This document shows, piece by piece, positions 23,389 through 31,483 of a stretch of DNA of 42,540 nt. The notes below the pieces were generated by a model that was not told the origin of the DNA, ran no database searches, and saw only the letters and a list, made by a program, of their open reading frames with translations. Position numbers and translations under genes: made by a program. Each line of letters starts with the position of its first letter. Position 1 is the first letter of the stretch. Origin of the DNA: Planctomycetota bacterium (GTDB taxonomy: Bacteria; Planctomycetota; B15-G4; SIAN01); NCBI GenBank assembly GCA_009691715.1, contig SIAN01000034.1:1-42540 (forward strand), written 5' to 3'.

Positions 23389-24447
23389 TCAGCGCGGCCA
23401 GCTCTGCCAACGCACGCTCACCTGCGCCACCAGCATCGCGGCGAGCGCGGCGTGGCCGTCGGCGGTGAGGTGACCGTCGACCTCGTAGTAGGCGCCTAGT
23501 GGCGGGACCCTCCACTGCGCCGCTAGATCGCAATAGAGGACCTCATCTCCGGCGGCGGCGCGCTTCGCGACCAGCTCGGCCAATGCCGGGAACGGGCGCC
23601 AAGCGGCGACGGTGGCGATGTGGACGACCAGCACGCGGACGCCACGCGCTCGCGCTCCGTCGAGCAGCGCGTCGAGGCAGGCGGCGTTGACGCTCCACCA
23701 GGTGCCGACGCCGAAGAGCTGGCCGAAGCGGCGGTCGGCGCCCTTCCACATGGTCCAGACTCGCGATCGCTGCTCCAGGAACCGTCCGACCGCACCGAGG
23801 TTGTCCGCAACCCCCGACGCCACCGGCCGCCCCGCCTCGACGCGGAAACGCGGTTTGCTGAAGCCTTCGGCGTGCCGGTAGGCGTGCAGCGACCGCTCGA
23901 AGTCGTCGAGGATCACGCCGACCACCAGCAGGTCGGGCGGCTCGCCGGCGAAGACCACCCGCTCGCACGCCTGCCAGATCTGGTCGACGCCGAAGCCCGG
24001 CTGTGCGCGGTTGACCGCGACCGCGCCGAGCCGCTCGGCCATCACCGCGCCGTACGACTGCGCGAACGTGACGCCGGTCCCGAACGTGAACGAGTCGCCG
24101 ACCAGCGCGATGCGCGGCGCCCCTAAGGGCGGCGGCGCGATCCCCTCGCGCTCGTCGATCCGGAAGCCGTCGGCGTCGGCAAGGAACGGGAACTCCCGCC
24201 CCTCGGTCCGCCAGCGGAAGCTCGTTCCCGGCCGCATGCGCCAGCCGAGGCCGGGATCGGCGACGAAGTTCTTCCGCTCGCGGTCGGCCGTCTCCCCCAC
24301 CTGCGCGCGCGGCTCGGGCGGCAGGATCCCGAAGAGCGCCAGCAGCAGTTCGAGCAGCAGCAACTCGGCGACCAGCGTCGAAAGCGCCAGCGCAACGCGC
24401 TTCCAGAGCGATCGGCGCGGGGCGGCGGCGGACGGGTTCGGCGTCAC
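23389..24447 (-). CDS. SGNH/GDSL hydrolase-like membrane-anchored protein
   Basis: 352 aa if translation begins at the GTG at 24447, 13 bases after the DUF362 stop; earlier in-frame starts lie inside that gene. A single N-terminal membrane segment (VALALSTLVAELLLLELLLALFG) is followed by an exported domain. Block I ALVGDSFTFGTGV holds the catalytic Ser, block III-like VVGVILDDFERS lacks the usual N of GxND, and the C-terminal DGHLTADGHAALA supplies the Asp-His pair. This resembles AlgX/DltD-like SGNH proteins that act on cell-surface polysaccharide. The acyl substrate is unknown. The start is uncertain because the putative binding site is too close. Confidence 0.8.
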   Translation of the reverse strand: MTPNPSAAAPRRSLWKRVALALSTLVAELLLLELLLALFGILPPEPRAQVGETADRERKNFVADPGLGWRMRPGTSFRWRTEGREFPFLADADGFRIDEREGIAPPPLGAPRIALVGDSFTFGTGVTFAQSYGAVMAERLGAVAVNRAQPGFGVDQIWQACERVVFAGEPPDLLVVGVILDDFERSLHAYRHAEGFSKPRFRVEAGRPVASGVADNLGAVGRFLEQRSRVWTMWKGADRRFGQLFGVGTWWSVNAACLDALLDGARARGVRVLVVHIATVAAWRPFPALAELVAKRAAAGDEVLYCDLAAQWRVPPLGAYYEVDGHLTADGHAALAAMLVAQVSVRWQSWPR

Positions 24448-24460
24448 TCCGCGCTGCCGC

Positions 24461-25831
24461 TCAATGGTGATGGTGCTTGTCGTGATCTGCGCCGCCGCCA
24501 TCTGCGCCGCCGCACGGGTGGTGTCCCGGATGGACCGGCGTGCCGACCGTGGCACCAGCCGGCTTCGCGGCCATCTTGCGCTTGCGCAACGTCAGCATCT
24601 CGGGCGCCTCCATCAGACAGGTGCCGAGCAGCTTCCAACTGCGGAAGAAGACCGATGCGCTGCTACGCTTCAATTCCGGCGGCGCGGAACCGACGTCGGG
24701 GAAGCCCTTCGCGTCGGGCTTCACGTTTTCCCAGTTCGAGAACAGCCGGCCCCAGTCGCTCTGCAGCACGTCCTTCATCCGCGTCTTCGCAAAGCGCGGG
24801 TACCAGAAGGTGTCGTGGTAGGCGACGCTTGCCAGGTAGGCCCACGGCGCCAAGAAGGTCTTGAGCGACCACTCGACCGGCTTCTTCAACGGTCCCCAGT
24901 AGATCTTGTGCTGCATGCGCGAGGCGAAGGTCATCTTCTTGAACGGGCCGGTGAAGTTCCAATTCTGCTTCGCTGCCTCGAGATCGCCGACGATCTCGAT
25001 CTTGGCCGGGTCGCCGCAGCCGAGGCCTGCCTCGTGCGCGAGCCGGATGAACTTGATCGACATCGGATCGATGCCCATCAGCTTGGCGGCGACCGCGTCG
25101 ATCGCGACCTGATCGGCGGATGCCAGCAGCACGTTCTTCACATGCGGCACCATGCAGCGCGGACCCGGCCCGTCGCCGGCGAACGTCCCGTCCATCACCG
25201 CGAAGATCCCGCGGTGGATCTTCTTCTGGATCATCAACAGATCGACCAGCGTCTCGTGGATCGTCGGATGGGTCCAGTGGCGCTTCTCGTTCAAGAGCCC
25301 GCCGAACGCGTTCTTCATCGCACCGGTGGTGGTCGTGAAGATGTGCGTCTTCACCGTCGGCAGGTGGAGGATGTTCTCGCCGATGAAGCGCTTCGGGATC
25401 GAGAAGCCCTTCGGGAAGACCTGGTTCAACGTGAGGAACTTCTTGGTCAGGTCCCCCACCGCATCGCCGACCGGGATCCACTCCTCGCCTTCGTAAAGGT
25501 GGACGTTGCGCAGCCCGTGGGCCTCGACCACGTTCAGCTGCTTGTTCTCGCGCTCGCCCAAGTGGGCGTCGATCACGACCGTGCGGTTGTGGCAGGCGTG
25601 GATCAGCTTCGGGTCGAAGCCGTCCTGCTTCATCGCCCGGATCACCCCTTCGAGCTGCCACGGCGTGGTCGAGCTGCCGGGATAGAAGAAATGCCAGCTG
25701 ATGTTGACCTTGAGCGCGGTGTCAGCCGTCTTGTCGAGGTGCTGCTGGTAGCCGGCGAGGTTCATCACCTCGTGGTAGTCCTTGAGGACGGTACCCGGGG
25801 TGGTCCGGAGAATTGCGACGGGGGTCTTCAT
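24461..25831 (-). CDS. DUF362 domain protein with a histidine-rich C-terminus
   Basis: 456 aa from the ATG at 25831, chosen because the family begins MKTPVAIL; the open frame is longer upstream. DUF362 features: LKVNISWHFFYPGSSTTPW, VIDAHLGERENK, LHLPTVKTHIFTTTTGAMKN, GIFAVMDGTFAGDGPGP and DQVAIDAVAAKLMGIDP. DUF362 proteins are sometimes fused to 4Fe-4S domains; here no ferredoxin cysteines are present. The last 23 residues are very rich in His and Gly and end in four His, which suggests binding of nickel, zinc or a similar metal. Biochemical function of the family is unsettled. Possibly co-transcribed with the SGNH-like gene downstream. Confidence 0.87.
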   Translation of the reverse strand: MKTPVAILRTTPGTVLKDYHEVMNLAGYQQHLDKTADTALKVNISWHFFYPGSSTTPWQLEGVIRAMKQDGFDPKLIHACHNRTVVIDAHLGERENKQLNVVEAHGLRNVHLYEGEEWIPVGDAVGDLTKKFLTLNQVFPKGFSIPKRFIGENILHLPTVKTHIFTTTTGAMKNAFGGLLNEKRHWTHPTIHETLVDLLMIQKKIHRGIFAVMDGTFAGDGPGPRCMVPHVKNVLLASADQVAIDAVAAKLMGIDPMSIKFIRLAHEAGLGCGDPAKIEIVGDLEAAKQNWNFTGPFKKMTFASRMQHKIYWGPLKKPVEWSLKTFLAPWAYLASVAYHDTFWYPRFAKTRMKDVLQSDWGRLFSNWENVKPDAKGFPDVGSAPPELKRSSASVFFRSWKLLGTCLMEAPEMLTLRKRKMAAKPAGATVGTPVHPGHHPCGGADGGGADHDKHHHH

Positions 25832-25877
25832 GGGGAGCAGTTTCGGGTTTGCGCCTGCTGGGACTTGATCGGCCGGG

Positions 25878-25885
25878 ATCGTAGC
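25878..25885 (-). promoter_or_regulatory. GCTACGAT element upstream of the DUF362 gene
   Basis: CCGGGCTACGAT on the minus strand about 47 bases before the start at 25831. It shares CCGGGCTA with the elements before purD and tRNA-Arg(TCT). Interpreted as an extended -10 element. Confidence 0.45.
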
Positions 25886-25980
25886 CCGGCGCACGGCAGA
25901 CCCGAGCGGTTCGCTCGCGACCCATTCAGGAGATCTCGATCTCCGTTCGTTGCCGCGTCGCCGCTGCGGCACTCGGATCA

Positions 25981-26024
25981 GTCGTCATCAGTCGTGATCG
26001 GTCGTCATCGGTCGTCATCGGTCG
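25981..26024. repeat. Four-copy 10-bp tandem repeat
   Basis: Units at 25981-25990, 25991-26000, 26001-26010 and 26011-26020 follow GTCGTSATCR, with a partial fifth (GTCG). The period is not a multiple of three. It overlaps the end of the broken sulfatase frame, whose last stop (26005-26007) lies inside it. Confidence 0.9.
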
Positions 26025-27394
26025 GCGAGGACGGCGGCGAGGGTGCCTCACCGTCATCGGTGTAGCCGAGCTTCGCGAGCTCCGCGGCGAGTCGCCTTGC
26101 CGCTGCCGTCGTGAGACCGGCGCCGCGCTCATGCCCTTCGTACAACTCGAGATTGCGCAGCCGTTGCTTCTCCATCAGCTGGAGCAGTTGCCGGTCAAGC
26201 GCCTTGGCGATTTCTGGATGGTCGAGCTTCACGTCCAGCGCCAGCGCGGCGTTGCCAGCACGTACTCCGCGTGGGCCGGAAGCGACATGCTGAACACCGC
26301 CCGTTCCTCGAACGACTCGAACCGGGCGTCCTGGCCACTCGTCTGGGCGAAGAATTCGTGACTCGGGAGGCCCGGGGTGGCCGCGATCGCGGTCGCAAGC
26401 ACATCGACGCTCGAGACCAGCGTCGCGACGCGGGACGCTGCGAGTCCCGGGACACGCAAGATGAAGGGGACATGCGTCCCCTCCCGCCACACAGGGTCGT
26501 GCCAGAGTTGATCGTGCTGGCCGAGCCCTTCGCCGTGATCACCGGTGAAGACGCTGGTCGTCCGCGGCCAGGATGCGCGTGCTTCGAGCCTGCCGACCAA
26601 GGTGCCGACGACATCGTCGACTTGCCGCAAGCCGTTGTCGTACCCGACGATCTCGCGTTCGAGCTTCGCCATGGATTCTTTGGCGGTGGCTTCATTCTTG
26701 TTGAACCAGATCTTGGTCGGGTCGATTCCGCGGCGCTCGATCAGGCGGCGAAGGGTCGCGTCGGCAGCGAGCTCGGCGACTCCGTTGCGGCTGAACGCCC
26801 TCGGAGGTGAGTGCGCATCGAACAGATGGATCCAGAGGAAGAACGGCTCCGGCACCTGATCGAGCCACTCGAGAGCGTCCTTCAGCGCCTCGCGTCCGGG
26901 GCGCTGCGCTCCGGCGGGGCTCCGTCCAAATGAGCGAATCCGGCCGCGAGCCCGGTCACACACTTCGTCGGCGAAGCCGTGACGAAGCCCGCCGTGTTCC
27001 AGCCTTCGGACGCGAGGATCTCGGCGTAGCTCCGCAGGCGGGAGGTCGATTCGAATTCCGAGGCCTTGCGTGACGCCTCGGTCTTTCCAGGCCTCACCTA
27101 GGTCACGCCGTGTTCGAGCGGATAGGTGCCGGTGAGGATGGTCGCGTGACTCGGGGTCGTCACCGTGAACGCGGATTGGCAATTCTCGAACACCACGCTC
27201 TGCGCTGCGATCGCATCGATCTGCGGGGTCGTTCCGCGCGGGTAGCCGTAGCAACCGAGGTGATCGGCTCGCGTCGTGTCCATCGTGACGAGCACCAGGC
27301 GCGGCAGCGTGGTCGCCTTGGCGCCCGGTTCATCCCGATCTCGCGAGATCGACTGAAGCGTCGCCAACAGCGCAACAAGAGCGACTATCGGCAT
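26005..27394 (-). pseudogene. Sulfatase-family gene broken by several frameshifts
   Basis: Consecutive pieces of one sulfatase-like protein lie in all three minus-strand frames. The start (ATG 27394, AGGAG upstream, signal peptide) leads into LVLVTMDTTRADHLGCYGYP and TTPSHATILTGTYPLEHGVT. A TAG at 27098-27100 then interrupts this frame. The neighbouring frame continues with LGEAWKDRGVTQGLG, the first resumes at LRSYAEILASEGWNTAGFVT, the second takes over again from about 26890 (ALEWLDQVPEPFFLWIHLFD, TGDHGEGLGQHDQ), and the third finishes from about 26240 (LDVKLDHPEIAKALDRQL). That needs about four indels. Each piece is still well conserved, so inactivation is recent, or the assembly has errors here. 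The nucleophile position is Thr (T-T-P-S-H), not Cys or Ser. Confidence 0.85.
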
Positions 27395-27439
27395 GAGGAT
27401 TCACTCCTGGCCATCGAACCAGCGGTTCTTTTCGCGGCA

Positions 27440-27447
27440 ACAGTAGC
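27440..27447 (-). promoter_or_regulatory. GCTACTGT element upstream of the broken sulfatase
   Basis: GGGCTACTGT on the minus strand about 46 bases before the ATG at 27394. It fits the GGGCTANNNT pattern of purD, DUF362 and tRNA-Arg(TCT). The promoter-like element and ribosome binding site of the pseudogene are thus intact. Confidence 0.4.
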
Positions 27448-27465
27448 CCGCCCTATCGCCGTCAC

Positions 27466-28710
27466 TCACCGCCCTCGGAACAACCCGCCCCACCTCGTCT
27501 CGAGCTGCTCGATCGCGCAAAGCGGCGGCGTCGCGACCACCGTTCCGGCCGCGTCGCGGGTCGCGAGCCCGAGTCGCTCGAGCTTGTGCAACGCGTCTTC
27601 CTCCTCGAAGTCGACCGCCACGCCGGCGCGCTGGCCGAGCCACTCTTCGACCCTGCGATCGAGCGCTGCCGGCGTGATCGGACCGCCCGCGCGCAGCAGG
27701 AGCACCCACGCGAGCAGCGCCTCGCCAGTCTCCTGCGCCTCCGCCTCATCCAGCAGATGGAGCAGGACGCCGAGGCCCGAGTCGAGCGTGCAGCGATGCA
27801 GGTGCTCGGCGAGTTGGCGGTGGAGCACGTTCTTGCGGCCGAGAAACCGCGCCCATTGCCGGAACAGGAACGTGACCAGCAGCGCGAGCCCGGCGCACTG
27901 CCCGATCGCCAGCGCACCGGTCTGCGGTTCCTCCTTGCGCAGGCCAAGGAACACCAAGAGCCCCAACCCGAGCGCGTAGAGCGACGAAATCAGCTTCCAG
28001 TTCAGCAGTTGCAGCGCACCCGCCGCCGCCGGCACGCCGATCAGTGCGCGGTCGAACAGCCCCATCCGCACCCGCACGCCGGGAAAGAGCGCCTCGACAT
28101 CGTGCTTCGGCACATCGCGATAGAGCCGCAGCGAGATCCCTCCGGGCCGGGCTCCGAGCTTGCCCGCCAGCCGCTTCGGATGGTCGAAATGCGCGCTGCG
28201 CTTGAAGCGCGCGAAAACGCAGAAACGATCAAAGGTGGCGACTGCGACCGTTCGCCGGCGCAGGCCGAACCAGCGTCGCTCCACCGTTTTGCGCGTCGTC
28301 TCGATCCGGCGCCACGCGCGCAGATCCTCGAAGTCGGCGAGGTCGAGGTCGAGCTTGAGCCCGAACGACGACTCGATCCGCAACGCGCGTTCGAGCTCCT
28401 CGATCGAGACATCGACGAAGTTGGCGCGCACCAGCAGCCGGCGCAGCGTCCGCAGCAGATCGGTGGCGAGCTCACACTGGTCGTTCGACCGGGCGGCGAC
28501 GTCGCCATCGGCCAGGTCGAGTCCGGTCCACGCCGCGCGCATCCGTTCCTTCACCGCGAACAGTTCGTGGTGGAACTGCCCACGCAGCGCTGCCGCAACG
28601 CGCCGGAGCATGGGCGCGTCGAGCCCTCCCGCCGTCCCGTCGGCGGCCAACAGCTCGATCAGTCGCGACGGGTCGCAGGGGAGCGCGTGCTCGCCCGCCG
28701 GGTCACTCAT
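27466..28710 (-). CDS. DUF3754-type membrane protein
   Basis: 414 aa whose ATG at 28710 overlaps the stop of the beta-helix gene (ATGA). The soluble N-terminal part (1-220) holds RRTVAVATFDRFCVFARF and the conserved LRLYRDVPKHDVEALFPGVRVRM. Two or three membrane segments follow at about 225-245, 248-265 and 275-295. The C-terminal region is helical and cytoplasmic, with a winged-helix-like end (GLATRDAAGTVVATPPLCAIEQLE). The pattern matches the DUF3754/TMEM143-like family, known from plants, animals and bacteria but of unknown function. Last gene of the four-gene minus-strand unit starting at 33327. Confidence 0.8.
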   Translation of the reverse strand: MSDPAGEHALPCDPSRLIELLAADGTAGGLDAPMLRRVAAALRGQFHHELFAVKERMRAAWTGLDLADGDVAARSNDQCELATDLLRTLRRLLVRANFVDVSIEELERALRIESSFGLKLDLDLADFEDLRAWRRIETTRKTVERRWFGLRRRTVAVATFDRFCVFARFKRSAHFDHPKRLAGKLGARPGGISLRLYRDVPKHDVEALFPGVRVRMGLFDRALIGVPAAAGALQLLNWKLISSLYALGLGLLVFLGLRKEEPQTGALAIGQCAGLALLVTFLFRQWARFLGRKNVLHRQLAEHLHRCTLDSGLGVLLHLLDEAEAQETGEALLAWVLLLRAGGPITPAALDRRVEEWLGQRAGVAVDFEEEDALHKLERLGLATRDAAGTVVATPPLCAIEQLETRWGGLFRGR

Positions 28711-30128
28711 CGACCGGCAGCCTTGAAGATCGGCAGCGCTCCGAACGCGCCCTGCGGATCCTGCGCCGGCGAGTCGGGCGCGAGGCGCCAGTCACGCTGC
28801 GCGCGGTCGATGAAGCGCGGGTCGCCGCCGACGAAGCAGTCGATCAACTCGGCCGGCTCGAAGCGCACGACGTCGCTGCCGTGCCCGCTGGCGATCGATC
28901 GCAGCAGGCGCACCTGCGCCGTGCCGAACTTGCGGTTCTTGCGCTCGAAGCCGTTGCCGCGATTGTCCACCGCAGTGCATTGTTCCAGGGTGGCTTCGAG
29001 TCCGTCGGGCCGCTCGCAGATGGCGAAGAACCCCGCGGCACCGTTGCACGCGAACAGGCAGCGCGAAAGCGCGAAGCGCGAATGCTCGCCGGTGAAGTTG
29101 CCGACGTTCAGGCCCATGCCGATCGAATCTTCGAAACGGCAGTCGGAGAGCGCGAGCGTGCGGCCGGTCGCCAGCAACTGCGCACCGACGCCGTTCCAGC
29201 GGAAGTGGCAGCGCTCCATGCGCGATTCGCCCGGCAGCGTCGTTCCGCTGCCGACGATCGTGGCGCCGAAGTTGAGGTTCTCGCGGAACACGCAATCGCG
29301 AACCAGGAACGGAACATCGCCGCTCGGCAGCTCGAGCGCGAGGCCGAAGCGCGCGCCGCGGAACTCGCAGCGATCGAACTCCCACGCTGGACCGTCGACT
29401 TCGCGCGCGACGACGCCGCGGCGCACGAAGCCCGCGCCCTCGCTGCCCTCGAAACGGCAGTCGCGCAGCGCAACACGCCTCGGCGCCCCGGCCGGGTCGA
29501 CCCGGCCGTCGTCGAGAACGACGCCCTCTTGACCGCCGGCGAACGTGGAGCGCTCTATCGTGAGCTCGAGCGCAGAGCCAGCGTCCGCGTGCAGCCCTTG
29601 CTGCTTCGCGCGCGTGCGCACGCCCTCGACGCGCAACGCGACCGATCCGGCGGCGGCCGTCAGGTCGATCGCGACCAGCGTCTCCTCGATCAGCAGATCG
29701 GTCAATTCGGCGTCGAGCCGCCCGTTGCCGCCCGGCCGCACGACGACGCCCGCGCTCCCGCCACGCAACGCGAGGCTTTCGATCGCGACGCGTCCTTCAT
29801 TCGGAAGCACCAGGACCGGCAACCCGTCGATGCCAAGCAGTTCGGTCGAACCCGTCCCGTAGCCGACCAGCCGCACGCCGGCCGGCACCACGATCGGCAC
29901 CGCCTCGCCCATGCCCACGGAAAAATAGCCGACCTGGAGTCGCACCTCGACCCACGGTTCTGCGCTCATGCTGCGCATGGCGAAGGCGCGCGCGATCGTC
30001 TTGAACGGCCGGTCGGCAGTGCCGTCGCCGCCGCCGCCGCCATCGTTGCCGCGCCGCGAATCGACCCAGATCTGCGGCGTCGCGACCTGCGTCGCGAGTG
30101 AGACCAGCAACGAAGCCAGCAGCGCCAT
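28707..30128 (-). CDS. Secreted right-handed beta-helix repeat protein
   Basis: 473 aa from the ATG at 30128 with GGAGA seven bases upstream; the open frame upstream of it lies inside the radical SAM gene. Residues 1-18 are a signal peptide. Next comes a DUF1565-like start (WVDSRRGNDGGGGGDGTADRPFKTIA, cut here in two by a Gly run). Then come about ten parallel beta-helix coils of 20-25 residues, with repeated patterns such as LRDCRFEGSEG, FDRCEFRGARFG, MERCHFRWNG and LSDCRFEDSIG. Cys recurs once per coil at the same place, suggesting a stacked cysteine ladder. Carbohydrate binding or cleavage is typical of the fold; no catalytic residues could be assigned. Confidence 0.85.
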   Translation of the reverse strand: MALLASLLVSLATQVATPQIWVDSRRGNDGGGGGDGTADRPFKTIARAFAMRSMSAEPWVEVRLQVGYFSVGMGEAVPIVVPAGVRLVGYGTGSTELLGIDGLPVLVLPNEGRVAIESLALRGGSAGVVVRPGGNGRLDAELTDLLIEETLVAIDLTAAAGSVALRVEGVRTRAKQQGLHADAGSALELTIERSTFAGGQEGVVLDDGRVDPAGAPRRVALRDCRFEGSEGAGFVRRGVVAREVDGPAWEFDRCEFRGARFGLALELPSGDVPFLVRDCVFRENLNFGATIVGSGTTLPGESRMERCHFRWNGVGAQLLATGRTLALSDCRFEDSIGMGLNVGNFTGEHSRFALSRCLFACNGAAGFFAICERPDGLEATLEQCTAVDNRGNGFERKNRKFGTAQVRLLRSIASGHGSDVVRFEPAELIDCFVGGDPRFIDRAQRDWRLAPDSPAQDPQGAFGALPIFKAAGR

Positions 30129-30139
30129 CGTCCGTCTCC

Positions 30140-31483
30140 TCAACTCGTCAGTCGGCGGCGGTAGACCTCGCGCGGCGGATTGAGATAGCCGTGCCGCAGT
30201 TGCGGGAACCGGTGGCGCAGGTGCTCCTGCAGCCGGCGCATCCCGCGCGCCGGCGTCGAGGCGGCGAGCCCGACCACGTCGCAATACGCTTCCGGATCGA
30301 TGTTCAAGTTGCGCCACTGGATCAGCGCGAGCCCGGTCCGCTCGATCAGCCGCTCGAGCGCGGCCACCTCGGCGTCGCTGTCGGTGAAGCCCGGGAACGC
30401 CAGGTAGTTGATCGACGCGTAGCCACCGGCACGACGCGCGACTTCAAGCGAGCGGACCACCGCGTCGAAGCCGTAGGTGAGCGGCCGGTAGTAGGCCTGA
30501 TAGGGCTTCCGCTGCGCGCTGTTCAAGCTGACGCGGATCGAATCGAGCCCGGCGGCGAACAGGCGTTCGACCGCGTCGGGCCGGCTGCCGTTGGTGTTCA
30601 GGTGCAGCGTGCCACGCTTTGTCTTCGCTCGCAACGCGCGGCAGATCGCCTCGATCCGCTCCGCCTGCAACAGCGGCTCGCCCTCGCACCCCTGTCCGAA
30701 CGAGAGCATCGCACGCGGCGCCGACTTAAGGTGCGGCAGCGCGAACTCGAGCACCTCTTCGACGTCTGGCACGAACGCGAGGCGGTCCTGCGGCGACGGG
30801 ATCGGCGCGTCGGGCTGCGCCGAGATGCAGCCGACGCACACCGCGTTGCAGGCCGGCGCCAGCGGGACTGGGCACTCCCACCGCTCGTAGAAGAGGTTCT
30901 TCGCGTTCGCGCAACCGTAGGTGAGCGCGCAGTTGCGCGACAGATGCGCCACCAGCCGATTCGCCGGCCACCGTTTCGTGAGCCGCGTGATGCGCCGCGC
31001 GAGCTCGCGCTCCGAGAACTGCTCGGGGTCGTGCTTGACGTCGGCCTCGACCCGCGCGGCCGGCACGTGGAAGCGCCCCTTCCACCAGCACAGCGCCGAG
31101 TAGCTGAAGAGCGGGAGCAGCGGCGCGCCGCGATCGCTCCGATATGCCGACAAGCCGAAGACCGAGTAGCCGGGCGGCAGGAAGGCCGCGGCCGCGCCAT
31201 GGCCTTCGAGCGGCGCGAGCCCCTCCGGCCCGAACCCGACCGCGGTGCGACCGGGCAACGCGTAGAGCGAACTTCCGTCCGGCAGTGCGATCAGGTCGTC
31301 CGGATCAACCGGTAGGAAGTCGCGGCCGCGCCGGAACGCCGGCGCGACTCCCGGCAGCTCGACGAGCTGACCGGCCGCATCGGCGACCACCGCGCAAGGA
31401 GCCGCCGCAGCGGCGCGGGGCGCGGCGGGCCGCCGCGCGCGTTCCGCAGATCGACGCGGATGGGTGCGGGCCGGGCTGCTCAA
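30140..31483 (-). CDS. Radical SAM enzyme of an uncharacterised family
   Basis: 447 aa. Its ATG overlaps the stop of the Asp-box gene (ATGA). Residues 30-205 form an N-terminal domain with AAFLPPGYSVFG, LPLFSYSALCWW, and RLVAHLSRNCALTYGCANAKNLFYERWE in two parts. The SAM cluster motif is CNAVCVGC (Cys212, Cys216, Cys219), followed by GQGCEGEPLLQ, LHLNTNGS and SIRVSLNSAQ. Three further cysteines (185, 191, 204) precede it and could bind another cluster. I recall similar proteins in Firmicutes and Deltaproteobacteria without a known product. There is no SPASM domain. Between two secreted proteins, it may modify one of them before export, but that is a guess. Confidence 0.88.
   Translation of the reverse strand: MSSPARTHPRRSAERARRPAAPRAAAAAPCAVVADAAGQLVELPGVAPAFRRGRDFLPVDPDDLIALPDGSSLYALPGRTAVGFGPEGLAPLEGHGAAAAFLPPGYSVFGLSAYRSDRGAPLLPLFSYSALCWWKGRFHVPAARVEADVKHDPEQFSERELARRITRLTKRWPANRLVAHLSRNCALTYGCANAKNLFYERWECPVPLAPACNAVCVGCISAQPDAPIPSPQDRLAFVPDVEEVLEFALPHLKSAPRAMLSFGQGCEGEPLLQAERIEAICRALRAKTKRGTLHLNTNGSRPDAVERLFAAGLDSIRVSLNSAQRKPYQAYYRPLTYGFDAVVRSLEVARRAGGYASINYLAFPGFTDSDAEVAALERLIERTGLALIQWRNLNIDPEAYCDVVGLAASTPARGMRRLQEHLRHRFPQLRHGYLNPPREVYRRRLTS

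Noticed and set aside
26005..27394. Programmed frameshifting in the sulfatase
   Set aside because: At least four changes in different directions and a TAG are needed, with no slippery sites. Mutation or assembly error is simpler.
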